Below, in pieces: positions 49,770 through 63,780 of a stretch of DNA of 64,000 nt. The notes below the pieces were generated by a model that ran no database searches, was not told the origin of the DNA, and worked only from the letters and a program-made list of their open reading frames with translations. The stretch is from Pisolithus tinctorius (Eukaryota > Basidiomycota > Agaricomycetes > Boletales > Pisolithaceae): assembly GCA_024663395.1 (NCBI GenBank), contig JANFAH010000085.1:62001-126000 (forward strand), written 5' to 3'. A program made the translations under genes and the position numbers. Each line of letters opens with the position of its first letter. Positions within the stretch are counted from its first letter, which is position 1.

Positions 49770-49941
49770 CTTGCGTCCGGGAGTCAAGAAGGGCGGCCAC
49801 GGAGAACAGACTGTGGTAGCTAGGAAATGGCGAACAAACGAATATGTGCTGTTCCGCGTCGAACGCGACAGATGGTCGCGTATGTGTGGTGGTCACGTGG
49901 AAGATTATTTGGATGATACCTGGATGTTTAAAATAAATAAT

Positions 49942-49946
49942 AAAAA
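49942..49946 (-). terminator. RNA polymerase III terminator of second tRNA-Arg(UCG)
   Basis: Five T on the minus strand, 2 nt after the tRNA 3' end. Confidence 0.75.
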
Positions 49947-49948
49947 GA

Positions 49949-50031
49949 TGACCACCGCAGGACTCGAACCTGCAACCTTTTGGTGCCGCTGGCGATCGAA
50001 GCCAAACGCGCTACCATTGCGCTAGGTAGCC
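49949..50031 (-). tRNA. tRNA-Arg (anticodon UCG) with 11-nt intron, second copy
   Basis: The mature sequence is identical to the copy at 47368-47450, on the opposite strand. The intron (tcgccagcggc) differs from the other at two adjacent positions (AG for GA). The cloverleaf is complete. Confidence 0.95.
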
Positions 50032-50171
50032 GTACAATTTGCTAATCCAGATGACTACATGTTGATGTCAAGCTGGTTAGGGCGTACGACAGGGCCTCTG
50101 ACATGGCAAAGTACCACACTGTAGCAACCTACTCTCCGATGTCATTGACAGCGTGAAGCGTCCATTTCCAC

Positions 50172-52655
50172 ATGCAACCACCAGAGGAAGTCAGGAATTG
50201 CTTAACAAACCTCGTACAAGACAGGTCTTCCGCGCAATTAGCACCTTATTACGTCGCTTTGCTTCTCTGTCCGCTACTAGCCCTCCTCTTCACTCAATCC
50301 TTTCACCGGATTCCATCAAGACTCTGGGCTGTCCTCATGGTACTCGAGAGCTTTGGCTTTAATTTCGGTTGGTCTTGGGGGGCGATTCAATCAAACATTG
50401 GCACATCCCACGAGGCAAAGAAACTCAGAAAGAAACACGTCCGCTCTCGGGGTGAACAACTCGAGCTGAACGGTTATGCCAGACCAGGTACGGCACTCTC
50501 CTCCGACCTCCATACTCCGCCGACGACCTTCATCGCCCTTTCGATGCAGAAGCTAGAACGGAACCGTTCGAGGGTTATTACCCTGGCCTCGTCAATATTT
50601 CAGGTACATATTGCTTCATGAATGCTACTTTGCAGGTGGGCACCATTTTACTGGAGTCGTTCATCTATCACGAAAATTTACAGTCGATGGCTTCCTTGTC
50701 TTACCTACAACCCTTTCTGGCCACCATTCACGAAAAAGCTGTCAGACTTGACGTGCCATCGCCTGTCGTAGATGCGCTCCTTGATTTATTGAATGGTACG
50801 TGCACAACGCTCGCGAATTCCATCTTTATTCACTTGAATCCAGAGCTCAACACACCACGCTTTTCATACCATTCCATACGCCCCATCGAGATCATAGATG
50901 CGCTATCATCCCATTCCCGTGGCAAACACAATTCACTCTTCTCCTCTAGAGAGCACCAAGACGCCCAGGAATTATTCCAGCTGGTCTCCGAATGCATAAA
51001 GAGAGAGATTGGTGCAGTCGACAGGGAAGGTCAACGCGACCACGGTTTGGGCGGACTTTCTCTGGTCAATCCAGAGGCAAATAAGGAAATAGGTAAGAGC
51101 GTGTTCGATGGCCTGACAGCGAATAGAAGAAGTTGCGTGGATTGCGGATATACCGAAGCTGTTATGCACTTCGCGTTCGACAGCTGGCAGCTCGCTCTCC
51201 CCAGATACGCAGTAGGTCCTCCCCCGGGTCGCGTCGCTGGAAATTCACTTTTTTCAGGAGTATTATCGACTGGAAGACTGTCTTGCAGAGTATACTAAAC
51301 TCGAGCTACTCACGGATTGTATCTGCCGCAAATGTTCAATGACTGCGACCCATCGGCGCCTGCAGCGAGAAGCGGATCACTTGGAGAAGGTTGTCAATGC
51401 TGACCCAAATGCGACAATTTCCAGGAAGAGAAAAGCAAAAGATACCCGGAAATTGGAGCTAAGGGTGAAAGCAGCCCTGGAAAGCGGTCGACTGGAGGAA
51501 GATATCAGGGGGTTGAAACTAGAGAAAGTTTTTAGCAAAGCCTCCACGAAACAGGCAATGATCGCGAGGGTAGATCTAGCTTATCCATTCTGTCTCGTCA
51601 GATCTGACTTGCCAATCTAGCCACCCCTCGTGCTTGCGCTCCACCTCAACCGCTCGCTGAGTTACGGTCACCTTGTGATGAAGAACAGCGTGCGCGTTGT
51701 ATTTCCGGAGATACTCGACCTTACCCCTTTCACTACCTCGGGAAACCTGTCGATCGTCCCTTCTGTCCCTATCTGCTCACCACCTCCAACTTTACCTCGA
51801 TCCGCGACACCCACCCAAGCCATGTATTCTACGCCGCGGACTATTTACCGCCTTTCTGCTGTCGTTTGCCACTACGGTCAGCATTCCTTTGGGCACTATA
51901 TTTGTTATCGCCGCAAACCCCGTCCACCTTCGTGTGGCGCATGGCGGTTTGCCCCTCCACGGTTCGCGGACCCGATAGAATGCGATTGCGAGAAGTGTCT
52001 GCGATATGGCAATATTAGAGATGACGACGATGCCATCGATTCCATGTATCTTCCAGGCCGTGGGTGGCTGCGTATCAGCGACGACTCTGTCAAGGAGGTC
52101 GGGATTGAGTCCGTACTGCAGGAGGGATGCGGGGCGTTTATGCTCTACTACGAGCGCGTGGTACAGTCACGCCCTGGTATTTACCCGCTGCACGTCTCAC
52201 CTCGGAGTTCAGAGGAAACCCTCAAACCGCGTCTATCTACCTCCACCACCACGGTCAATGCTTCTTCGGCATCGTTAACAAGTATGTCATTCTCGGAAGA
52301 GAGGGAGAGGGGTATGCGGGGTGCTAGGATCGTGAGGAGTGTGGCAGCCAGAAGAGGACGAAGTGCGTCAGTTACACCTTCAGAGCAGTTGAGCAAGTCA
52401 GAATCAAGTGTCCCGAATGGTTCTGCTGCTATCTCTGGAAATGGGAACGCTGTTTGTTCGTCGCCACCCTTGAAAACGTCTCGGTCGCAGGTCTCGCTTC
52501 CAAGTATGCCAAGCAGTGAATCTCAAGCGTCTAGTCTCTCTGCGTCGACCCCAGACCTTCACCTTCATCGAACCAGTTCGGCTTCCTCATCGCATTCATT
52601 CGTCTCTTCTACATCGCATCACCATAAACCTTCTGTGGTGGACCTCAAAGCATGA
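50172..52655 (+). CDS. membrane-anchored ubiquitin-specific protease (UBP1-like)
   Basis: Deubiquitinase of 742 residues; exons 50172-50487, 50550-50635, 50684-50795, 50844-51211, 51258-51569, 51621-52655 (sum 2229 nt). A hydrophobic helix at about residues 26-44 (YYVALLLCPLLALLF) anchors the N-terminus, as in yeast Ubp1. The Cys box is GLVNISGTYCFMNATLQ (Cys127), which differs slightly from the usual GNTCYMN. REHQDAQELF follows, then two CxxC pairs (CVDCGY, CICRKC) for zinc, and the His box HYGQHSFGHYICYRR near residue 500. The C-terminal 150 residues are Ser-rich and disordered. The second intron is 48 nt and stop-free; its removal restores the normal TLQSMASLSYL. The gene begins 140 nt beyond a divergent tRNA-Arg. 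Confidence 0.93.
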
Positions 52656-53131
52656 TGGCCCACGCTTACCTATAATCCATGATACTATTGTTTACCTGTT
52701 TATTCGTCGCCATGTATCTGTAGTACTTGCAACTTGAGCCACATATCCCATTTTGTTACTTACATATATGCAAGCAGTTGGTTTGATTTACCCACATGGG
52801 ACGAAGCAAAGAAATGACCAAGAAAACGGGAACCCGGTGACCACTGCATTTCTTGTCGTAAGAACTACGTTGACCTAGAGTCCCGATAGTAACACATTCT
52901 AATCGTTTTCGTCCAAGCTAAGAGAAGCCACAGATGAAGCCTCCAACGTGTCCTGCATCATGTCTACCCGCAGCCGACCAAAAACGGAGGCTATGGTTAC
53001 TACGTAGCGTGCGTCGCTCCCTGACAGAGCTGGACGTAGCAGTGTGCTCGAGGAACCTGATACGTGTCTAATAATACAAAATTGACAGTCCAAAGAAGCG
53101 GGGAGAAGACAGGGAACAATGGTGGTGGGGA
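52656..53131. other. convergent intergenic region, no gene seen
   Basis: Between 3' ends of convergent genes; presumably untranslated regions. Nothing else recognised. Confidence 0.5.
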
Positions 53132-53580
53132 TCACCAGTAGATTTGCCGCTCGACGGTGCGCTGCTTCGTGACAGGTCTTGAATACGTGATAGTGCGCTT
53201 CACGCGGGTGACGGTGGGATACCTGCGGACCGGCATGGGTAACACATCTACACGACAGACACTAAAGGGACGCACCATGCTCGGTACATCTCGCCAGCCT
53301 CAAGTTGGACTTCGAGAATTTGACGGCCCTGTAATGCAAGTGAGTTGACAAACGACGACGAGGATGGTATTGCGTACAAGGCTGTCTGTGAAAGAACCGA
53401 CGACGAGACCCTCCTTGCGACCATAGCGGTCGTGGTTGACGGCAACGATGTCACCAGGCTAGAATGGGTGATGAATTTGATGGGATCCACGTTGACAAGA
53501 GAGTTAAGAGGACTCACTGTGATTTCCCCGGACGGCACAGGGATGGTTTTGAACTCCTCAATTCTCTCGTAGGTAGCCAT
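53132..53580 (-). CDS. small conserved-looking 95-residue protein, function unknown
   Basis: Four small exons, 53580-53518, 53458-53378, 53328-53276, 53222-53132 (63+81+53+91 nt). All three introns have good GT-AG ends and the joined frame is open with no spare codons. The product starts MATYERIEEFKTIPVPSGEI and continues PGDIVAVNHDRYGRKEGLVVG, a beta-rich stretch reminiscent of a KOW or SH3-like barrel; then QILEVQLEAGEMYRAW and a basic C-terminus ending RQIYW. No family recognised. Unspliced, the frame runs differently and looks meaningless, so this gene is easily missed. The evidence is splice consistency and a protein-like composition only. Confidence 0.6.
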
Positions 53581-54115
53581 GGGCGGGGGGCTTCGCAGTG
53601 GAAGGGAGTAGAGTGGAAGAAAAATTAAAAAAAGTAGTGAGGATGGGAAAATGAAGGGAGACAAAAGGGCCAATTTATATTATTTAGATTAGGTGCCCGC
53701 CACCCACAAAAGGCGAGGCAGACACGAGGCAGCATATCGTGGAAAAAAGCAAATCCATTGTTCACCTCGCGGCCGTACGTACTCGCCCAAACCGCCTGTA
53801 CGTCAATAGAGCGGGCTCGACTGCCTAGCCTGGTTGTTGTCCTACGGGTTCGTCATTGTCTAGCACAGCGAAAGGTCTCCGATTGCATGTTGGACACGAC
53901 GACAAGGCGATCACTTTCGCATAACACCTGTCGCGCTAGAATTACATCCCGACGTGCCTTGCGACAACAATAGCCAGAAAAAGGCATCGACTCGTCGGCT
54001 ACCCACATGCCCGTTCCGTGGCAAAAATACAAGGTGGTATCGTTTAGGGCTACAACTCTCAAAATACAGGATGAAAATAGGTGCTCACGGATTGCCATGA
54101 GTGAGGCAACCAAAG
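53581..54115. other. intergenic, no gene seen
   Basis: Promoter of the 95-residue protein gene and 3' side of the DUF1992 gene. No supported feature. Confidence 0.5.
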
Positions 54116-55632
54116 CTATGGCTGCCGGGACCCCATAAACTTCCGCAGTAGGCGCTCTATCCATTGCAAAATGAGGGCGCGGAACCCAAAGGAAGAACCA
54201 GGATCAGCATGATCATCGACACCGGAACCTGGTTTTGCCATGGAACTAGACAAGTATCCTGACGTTTCCTCCCTTCTCTCTTTGATCGCACGCAGAATCT
54301 CTTCTCCGCAATCCTCGTATGCTTTTTTCAGCTCCACCTCTTGCGCATAGTACGGACGCCGAACAGCGTATGGCGCCACGGCATTATATTTACGAACGAG
54401 CGAGTTAAGCTCTGCAATCGCTGTGTTGTGATACGAACACTCTCGGTTCTCCCATTCACGATCACGCACGGTCGTTACCATAGTTAATGACAAATCGGGA
54501 AGCGTAGCGGCGGGCTGGGAGAGAGTCAGTATGCGAACTGCATGCCTCGTCCAAGATTGCCTGAGTGTTTCTCGAAAAGAATTCACGGCTGACTCTAGCT
54601 CTGTTCCAAGTCATGGTGAAAAGAGTCATATAAATAATGTAAGAATTGACACACCTATCTGTACTCCCACCCATAGAGGAGCTGCGCCATTCCGCTGGAC
54701 AATACGGTTCATAAGAAACTCCTCGCGAGCGATAAACGGGTTACGTTCCTCGCCCGTCTGAGTAATAGGCTGGCTTCTGCCTCTGATCCTGTCAAAGGCT
54801 CCTGCAATCCGAGCTTTCTGCCGCATCAACCCACATATTTCAGTAACAAGAAAGGCGATATGCACGACTCTCTTACCTCTATCCGATCTTCTACAAGACT
54901 TTGCCAGCCTTTAAGCGTGACAGGGTTCACTTGAGCCGGCCGTCTGTTGCTTCCATCACGAAGTCCCAGTCGATAATCGAGAGTTGACTCGCGGGCGCGA
55001 GTCAGCCAGCTGGCTTGCACCTTGCGTTTCAACAACTCCCTTTCGGTTCGCCTTGTCCGGTCATCAGTCGGTATAGAACCGGTCTTAGCAGAAGCTGACG
55101 GGGGTTTGATGTTTCCAAATTTAATGGATGCAGAAACATGAGACGGTGCTTTGAAGGTCGTATGCCACGGCTTGTGACCTTTGATGGCAGGAAGTAGCGG
55201 CTCGTTCGCTATCTCCTTCCACGTACGTATTCTGGCAGGATGCGTTATTTCTGATATGATCTGTGGAGGTGCATCCTTCAACTTTTCATCAGCAGTCCTG
55301 ATAATCCCAGTCCGAAGAGGTTTATATTTGTCGATCAGCATGCGCAGGACGGTATCCTGTACTGATTCTTCTCCAGACCAGTTCTCATGCTGTTGCTCCA
55401 ATAGCGAAAGTTTGCTTCTACTGCCCCGCACCTCAGAAGCATGCATTTCTGCCTCAGCCTCCTCTCGGGCAGCATCCTGAGGAAGCTTAGCACTAGTACT
55501 TTGACCTTGCTGATGAACAGTAGAGTTGCAGCGTATGCACCAGTCATAACGCTGGAGATGAGAGCGGCACCTACCGTGAGCCCAATAGTCTGCTGCTCTC
55601 GATGTGAGTGATCGGACACACATGGGCCCCAT
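54116..55632 (-). CDS. DUF1992 (DNAJC28-like) protein, probably mitochondrial
   Basis: 444 residues; exons 55632-55575, 55505-54877, 54817-54655, 54600-54116 (58+629+163+485 nt). The diagnostic part is LKGWQSLVEDRIE-KARIAGAFDRIRGRSQPI followed by NPFIAREEFLMNRIVQRNGAAPLWVGVQ, the DUF1992 signature found in DNAJC28 and in bacterial relatives; there is no J domain here. The N-terminus is basic and Ser/Thr-rich after splicing, fitting a mitochondrial presequence. The C-terminal part has LNSLVRKYNAVAPYAVRRPYY and ends in a Leu-rich helix. Molecular function of the family is not established. The first intron (69 nt) is stop-free and in frame, so a read-through form with 23 extra residues is possible; the alternative acceptor 4 nt upstream gives a stop. 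Confidence 0.87.
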
Positions 55633-55753
55633 GGGAGCGGAGGCAAAGGGAGGCCTGTTGTAGCCTGTTTATGTGTCTAGTGTCCTTTCCTCCACCTTAC
55701 AAGTATTATACACACACTACTAAGTACCAACACAAAGTAGGGACTCCATTTGC

Positions 55754-57961
<2,208 letters not shown>

Positions 57962-58254
57962 GTTCGATATCGTTAGTCGTCCAGTTGATGGTGGGTAGAA
58001 CAATGGCTGGCAAGAAGCGGATCTTACTGCCGGTACCCACGCGTTGGGATTCGTGAGTAGGTCCGTACGTATCAGATTAGATCACAGTATTGCAGTCCAA
58101 AACGAGATAAAACATGCGCCTGCAAGAGGATATCGTAGTATATCGACAAGAGTACCAGGTAGTGAAACATCCGCGTTGATCGTAAAGAAAACAATTGTAA
58201 GGGGGCTAACAAAAGGATATCAAGAGCAATGTCCTCCTTCTGAGCCAAGCTACT

Positions 58255-59085
58255 TTAAACCGTCGAAGGTAGTTCATCGATCCGCCTCTTCAAGTTCGCG
58301 AAGAAGTTATGGTTGTCGAGAATGCTTCCAGAACATCTCACGCATCCACTTTCGCGTGCAACTTGGGCCAAGAATGGCAGGCTGAATATGACCTCTGTCG
58401 TGGGCCGAATTGCCAGCTCCTCCTTTGCACACCGCTGGAACACTTTCCACCACTTTGGAGGAACGAAGTTCCCGTAATACAGGCTGGAGCATTGTATGCA
58501 CTTGACATCATCGCTAATCTCTAGAAGTCGCTGTGCAGCCTCCGCACGTGTTCGGTGGAGAACGAGGAGACGATGGTATGCGTATGCAGAGATGAATTTG
58601 AGATCTTCAGACAAAGGACAGTCGAGAATCTGACAAGAAAGCGTGTGCTTTGATGCAATTTTGGCTTCATCGTCCAGTTCAAAGCGACTTGCGCTAGCAT
58701 ATACCCTCAGAGGGCTCTCTGCCAAAAACTTCGGCGACACCAACTCTTTCCGTAGAGCAGCTATGGCTCCAACGAAGTCATACTTGATTGCTGAAGCGAG
58801 GAGAGAGCTGAGTTGGTCGAGAGTTTCTATTTCGGGGTCTGGTTCTGGGTGTATGAACTGCAGAAGTGCGCCAAGAGTGGCGCTGTGTTCTGACAGTGGT
58901 ATAACAGGACGGTCTTTCTCTCCAGGCGGCTGTGGTAATGTGAACATATGCTCAAAGAAAGGAGAGGCTTCAGCGAGGATGGACTTGTGAGCGTAGAACT
59001 TGACTCCGTCGCACGACTCGAGGACGATGTCAGTGGCTCTGGAGTAGATCTCTGTGTGTGCGATAGTCATGGTTGAATGGGTCAA
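58255..59085 (-). CDS. BTB/POZ domain protein
   Basis: Intronless, 276 residues. The BTB fold is clear: TDIVLESCDGVKFYAHKSILAEASPFFEHMF, then IPLSEHSATLGALLQFIHP. The remainder is helical (ASAIKYDFVGAIAALRKEL, LRVYASASRFELDDEAKIAS) as in the large family of single-BTB proteins of Agaricomycetes. A late CIQCSSL / CVRCSG pair could bind zinc. Such proteins often bridge Cullin-3 ligases to substrates, but many basidiomycete members have unknown roles. A TATA-like run lies about 20-27 nt upstream of the start codon, so transcription probably starts very close to it. Confidence 0.9.
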   Translation of the reverse strand: MTHSTMTIAHTEIYSRATDIVLESCDGVKFYAHKSILAEASPFFEHMFTLPQPPGEKDRPVIPLSEHSATLGALLQFIHPEPDPEIETLDQLSSLLASAIKYDFVGAIAALRKELVSPKFLAESPLRVYASASRFELDDEAKIASKHTLSCQILDCPLSEDLKFISAYAYHRLLVLHRTRAEAAQRLLEISDDVKCIQCSSLYYGNFVPPKWWKVFQRCAKEELAIRPTTEVIFSLPFLAQVARESGCVRCSGSILDNHNFFANLKRRIDELPSTV

Positions 59086-59104
59086 AAGGGTGGCGCGCTC
59101 TGTG

Positions 59105-59112
59105 TATATATA
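59105..59112 (-). promoter_or_regulatory. TATA-like element of the BTB gene
   Basis: tatatata 20-27 nt before the BTB start codon; unusually close, implying a very short leader or a downstream start. Confidence 0.35.
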
Positions 59113-59186
59113 CGTGTCTCACTCAGCCAGCTCGGAGTCAGACGGGGGTAGTGATTCGCCTTGCGTACCAAACACGTACAAACACC

Positions 59187-60673
59187 CTATCGCCGGTGCG
59201 GGGAGCGCGATCGCCGATTGCGGGGTGAGCGCGAGCGGCGGTGCCGGCGCTCCCTGGAGTCAGTGGACCGCTCCCCTTCCCTTTCTCGGCTCCTCTTCCG
59301 GCGCTGTGCAGCGGAGCCACCACCGGGGACATCGAACACCATGTCATACTCCCGGCCACCCCTTCTTCTGTCTTCCCCTCTGTACCGCCGCGTTTCTTCG
59401 AGATCCTCTCTCCCTCCATACCCGCCATTGTCCCTCTGCCGGCGGAGTCCCATTTTGGGATCGTTGGACCATGTGGTGTTGAGCCGCGCCACAGACTGCG
59501 AGCTGCATCCGACGTATTCAGCACTCCGTATGGCAACAGCTGCACCCAAACAAGACTTACAAGTCAACCCAAATCCGGCGGTCATCAATTAGGACATTCT
59601 GCATCTTGAAGTACGCCTGCTTTCGTAAGAAAAAAATAGTTGCACTAGCTGTGCACGTCCTCACCTGCTCTGCATCCTCACGTTTGTCAAATTCTATAAA
59701 TGCATATTGGAGGGAATCCCCCGTCTTTTTGTCACGGATAACCTGGCAACTCATAATTGTCCCAAATCTCGAGAATATTAACTCGAGGTCTTCGTCTCGG
59801 GTGACTGGATTGAGCTTGCAGACAAAAAGAACGTTCTCTGGCGGGCGCACGTTGGCAAACGGCAGGTCGCCAACCATTTCGAGTGTCAAGGCAGACGCCT
59901 CAGCAGCCCTCTTTCGACGTTCTCGCTCCTCCTCCTCTTCCGGTAACGTAGCAAGTGGATCTTCATCCTCTGCAATCCGGGTAGAATTGTCCGGAGGCCG
60001 TGTAGGTGACGAAGGCGGTTTTATCAGTCCCTCTGGATCGGGGAACGGATCATCTATGGCACGACGTCACTCGTCAGTATGGAGTACTGATGAAAATGGT
60101 GATCGCATACCCAGAATGACAACGTGACGAATGCGAACATCTTTGAATGGCCTACCGTCCTGATCTGTAAAGACCTCGTTTAACTTATCTAGCGCGTCTA
60201 GGCCCTCCACTACGTGCCCAAAGGCAGCGTGTTTTCCATCCAAGTATTCGATATTGTCTGCAAGAGTTATGAAGAACTGACTGCCACAGCCTCCTGTGTT
60301 TCCATTCACGGAGGGGGCCACAGCCATGGAGACTGTCCCCCTGTGTGTGTGCTTGAGTTTGGGAACGAGTTCTGGCGTGAAGTAGCGAGGCACAGATGTC
60401 CCTTCTGACTGTGAGGCGATGTAGGACCATATAGATTCTCCTCCAGTACCAGTAGCTGTCGGGTCACCTGTCTGCGCTAGGAAGTCCTTCGAAACTGCGA
60501 GACGTCAGAATCTGTCACCATTCGTGAGCGGAGGGCTCACCGTTAAAGAACGCGTTAAGGTTGTAGTAGTAAGCCTTGCATAGCTTGAGGAAATTCTCGC
60601 ACGTCTTGGGACATGAATCGACTTCCAGGTCGATGACAATGTCGCCGAGAGACGTTTCGAACAGGACGGACAT
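59187..60673 (-). CDS. PPIL4: cyclophilin-RRM protein (PPIL4/Cyp6-type)
   Basis: Nuclear peptidyl-prolyl isomerase fused to an RNA-binding domain; 425 residues; exons 60673-60541, 60494-60111, 60053-59665, 59616-59561, 59502-59187 (sum 1278 nt). The cyclophilin half (1-170) has [57 protein letters not shown]. An acidic linker follows. The RRM (about 240-320) carries [21 protein letters not shown] and [33 protein letters not shown]. The Arg/Ser/Asp-rich tail ends in SR dipeptides ([17 protein letters not shown]), typical of splicing-associated proteins. The cyclophilin active-site arginine region is degenerate (no FHRI), as in PPIL4, so isomerase activity may be weak. A 48-nt stop-free intron interrupts the RRM. 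Confidence 0.94.
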
Positions 60674-60770
60674 GTTGGACAACGTAATGCAGGTGCTGAA
60701 GTTGATCTGGCCGGCAATCTAGCGAAGTGCCGAGTCTAAGAGGAGAGAGAAAAAAAACAAAAAGGAGAGC

Positions 60771-60774
60771 AAAA
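60771..60774 (-). terminator. RNA polymerase III terminator of tRNA-Arg(ACG)
   Basis: Four T on the minus strand 4 nt after the tRNA, followed by longer T-runs. Confidence 0.6.
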
Positions 60775-60778
60775 GAAA

Positions 60779-60850
60779 TGACCACCGCAGGGGTCGAACC
60801 TGCAATCTCCTGATTCGTAGTCAGACGCGATGCCATTTCGCCAGGCGGCC
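60779..60850 (-). tRNA. tRNA-Arg (anticodon ACG)
   Basis: 72 nt without intron. Acceptor GGCCGCC/GGTGGTC, anticodon stem CTGA/TCAG with loop CTACGAA, T-arm GCAGG-TTCGACC-CCTGC, discriminator A. Reads CGN arginine codons after A34-to-inosine editing. It lies in the 5' flank of the PPIL4 gene, 105 nt from its start codon, on the same strand. Confidence 0.95.
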
Positions 60851-61138
60851 GTTGCTGTCTTCGCAATCGTGAGAACCAAGAGACGTCTTTTTCAGCGGGC
60901 GGAAGATATCAAATGCTACTGTCCGATCAGACATTCCGGCTTCCAACTTTCCTGTAGTCGTAGACTGATGGTCTCTGTCCACGTCTGACACCCAGACCGT
61001 CTTTCTTTCTACAATTGTTTTGAATCCGGGTAGTTGCAGTAGCTAACCCCACCCATCGAACACACCCCGTGCTCACGACCTCGTTGTGGAGCTGGTAACG
61101 GTTCTGCTGACCCTGTAAAATTTACCCTACCTTCCTTG

Positions 61139-63597
61139 ATGCTGGCAGGCTCAGCATCCCACTCTCCGCGTCCTCGTCCTCCCGCAAGGTCGAGACGCAT
61201 CGCTGCAAAGTCGTCCCCTCCTCCCCCCTACCGCGCGCCGTCTCCGTCTGACGAGGGGACTTGCCGGAGTGAGGTATTCACGGCCGAGTCCAGGAGCACG
61301 GACCGGGACAAGCTTGCTCTCTCGGCCCAGTCGGATCAATGGGACCACCGATCGCGTGAAGAGTTGTCCAATCTGCTCACCAAGGCTGATGAGCTCATCA
61401 GGGACCGGGAACAAGGTACGCTGTCTGTTATGGCAGATGCATGAAAACATGTTGAAACATTCATACATGGACAGAGTTAAACGCTACGAGCGCCGCATGC
61501 AAAACTCTTTACGGGCATAATCTTGAATTGAAGAACAGGCATAGAGCACTCCTAGCTAGGCTACCTTTGTCACCGGCCGCCTCATTATCAACGAGAAAGC
61601 CATCGTCGCCTTCGCCAACGTTCCCTGACACTCAGCTCCCACAGTCTCCCCATTATTACAGCGACACGTCGCGCTCGTCATCTAGAACTAGCTTCCGTGC
61701 GTCTTTACCCTTGCATCGCCGTCATATCTCGGTATCCCCCTCCGACCTGGAGCTTCTGTCCGAAGAGAATGCACAACTTTTGGCCAAGCTCGAGAAACTG
61801 GAAGCAGAATCTATCCAGGCTGATCAAGCCGGGCGGAAGAAGCTCCGGGGTTTAGAAAAGGAGATACAGGGCCTCCGAGAGGAGCTCGAAAGGACACGCG
61901 CAAAGAGTGATGAACTCGAGGCCAAGGCGAGAGCTGCTAGTGTACAGCGGGACGAGGAGTCGTTGAAGAAGAGACGTGAAAGGGAGGAGAGGGTCCGCGC
62001 CCTACGTGGAAAATCAGTGCATGAATCAGACGATGTCCGCGACTTTGCCCCCGGCAACCCTCTCGGCCTCGGACGCCACTCGAAGCCACACCTCGTGCCC
62101 CGCAGACACCTCTCTGAAGCTGTCTTTCGGCCATCGTGCTCAGAAGAAGACACTGTGTCTGGATTTTCGCGGAAGCTTTCATTGCGGGGGGTCGTCAGAC
62201 GATCAGCTTCCCAACCCGGTCTGCTTGGCCTCCCAGACATACACAGTGATGTAGAGGCTCCTACAGAACACGCTCTGATCTCCCAGCTACTTTCGAAGAT
62301 AAGGGAACTTGAGGAGACCAACGCCCAGATAATAGAACAGCAGGCCAAGACAACTGTTCAGCTCCAGTCAGTACAGAAGGACGCTGACAGTATTCGTCTT
62401 GCATACGAGAGCCTGAGTGATGCCGAGAGCGTCCAATGGATTACTGAGAGTGAAGAATGTGACGAGCATCCCGAACCGGAGGAAGCAGACGAGACGGTGC
62501 GGTTTTCGAGCCTACGTCGTTCCCTTTCCACGGGTTCCCCCAGCGACCTCGTCAACGACATTGAACCCAACTCTCGGAGTGACTTATCTCTCGCTTCCGA
62601 CCCGGTTTATACTGACCGGGGGGGTTTTAATACTCGAACTCGTAAATCAGTCGTTGGTCTCTTTGATTCGTCCGCCTCTGCAAGTTCGGTCTCCACGCCC
62701 ACTCATCATAATACGCCTTCTGTCCATTCACTCACAATTCCTGGCCTTCCCCCGGTTCCATTTGTTCCCCAACCCTCGAGGACGTCATCCCGATCACCTT
62801 CGCCAGTTCGGATCGACAGCTTGTCTGGCGCCACGTCCCCTGCTTATGGGGATGTGCCGAACCACCCTACCCTTGATTGCGAGCTCGGGGCAGCCCTCCA
62901 TGATAACTGGGACGGTAATCAAGACAGCCATCACTTTATGACGCCGAGTCTCGTTGGTTTGGGGACGCTTCACTCTCAATGCTTGACTCCAGATTGCCTC
63001 GGGTCCTTGTCCGTTATCAGCATGTCATCCGACATCCCCCCTGCAGCACCTGGACTCGCAGCGAGGCCACTCGCAGTCTTCACGTCTGCGATCCAGTCAT
63101 CCCCGGGAAGTACTAGACTCCGCCCGAGCACCTGGCGAGGTTACCAGACCAAGTCCGAGACAGCCGCAGAAAGGAAGCGTAGGCAGCTAGAGTCCATTCG
63201 CATGCGCACGTATCATTGGAACCAAAGCCGATTTGGAGGTACTCTTCTCCCCTCTGCGAATCGCCAGAGCGCAGAGTTCAGCCCACCGTCGACGCCAGTT
63301 CCTGAACGACTTTCCAGCGCATTTGACGCTGTCGTTGGTACTATCGGCCGGAGCAGCAGCCAGAGCAGTGGTGCGTCGCCGGATGATGCGCCGCGTGCTA
63401 CAGCAGAAGAATCCACACATTCGCGAACGATGACACAGACGGCCCAGCGTGCGCAACACCGGGGGATTGTTGCTTTCGTGCTGGAAGTATGGCTTTGGCT
63501 GCAGTTCGTGATTATTATCGTCGTCTTCGTCTGGGCGATGGCGAAACGCGGCCCGAAGAGTGTGCTGGAGGGTACTGGCAGAAAGAACAGAGGATGA
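61139..63597 (+). CDS. coiled-coil tail-anchored membrane protein, function unknown
   Basis: 799 residues; exons 61139-61415 and 61475-63597 (277+2123 nt). The N-terminus is basic and Pro-rich, then helical (ELSNLLTKADELIRDRE). The strongest feature is a coiled coil at about 200-285 (LSEENAQLLAKLEKLEAES, LRGLEKEIQGLREELERTR), and a second at about 370-420 (LISQLLSKIRELEETNAQII). A long Ser/Pro-rich region follows, with a conserved-looking basic block (STWRGYQTKSETAAERKRRQ). The C-terminus holds one hydrophobic helix (VLEVWLWLQFVIIIVVFVWAMA) followed by a short basic tail, fitting a tail anchor in ER or nuclear envelope. A tether or spindle/nuclear-envelope scaffold would fit the layout; not recognised by family. 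Confidence 0.8.
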
Positions 63598-63780
63598 CAA
63601 GTTTTACGCTACATTAAATATCAGGATCGTGCACGCGGTACGATAGTGCTCTAGTGATGAACGTTAATTTTGTGTATACCCTGTACTCGTGGATCTATCT
63701 ATTTCCTTCCTGATACTGTACCCTTTGACTTTCAAATCCGGACGCATTGCCTGCGCGGCGCCTGAGTATCTGTGACGCAC

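Noticed and set aside
54116..55632. J-domain co-chaperone annotation
   Set aside because: The DUF1992 signature is present but no HPD-containing J domain can be found, so it is called DNAJC28-like only.
61824..62348. 174-codon open frame on the minus strand
   Set aside because: Antisense shadow of the coiled-coil exon; Ser/Arg-rich low complexity mirrors the sense sequence.
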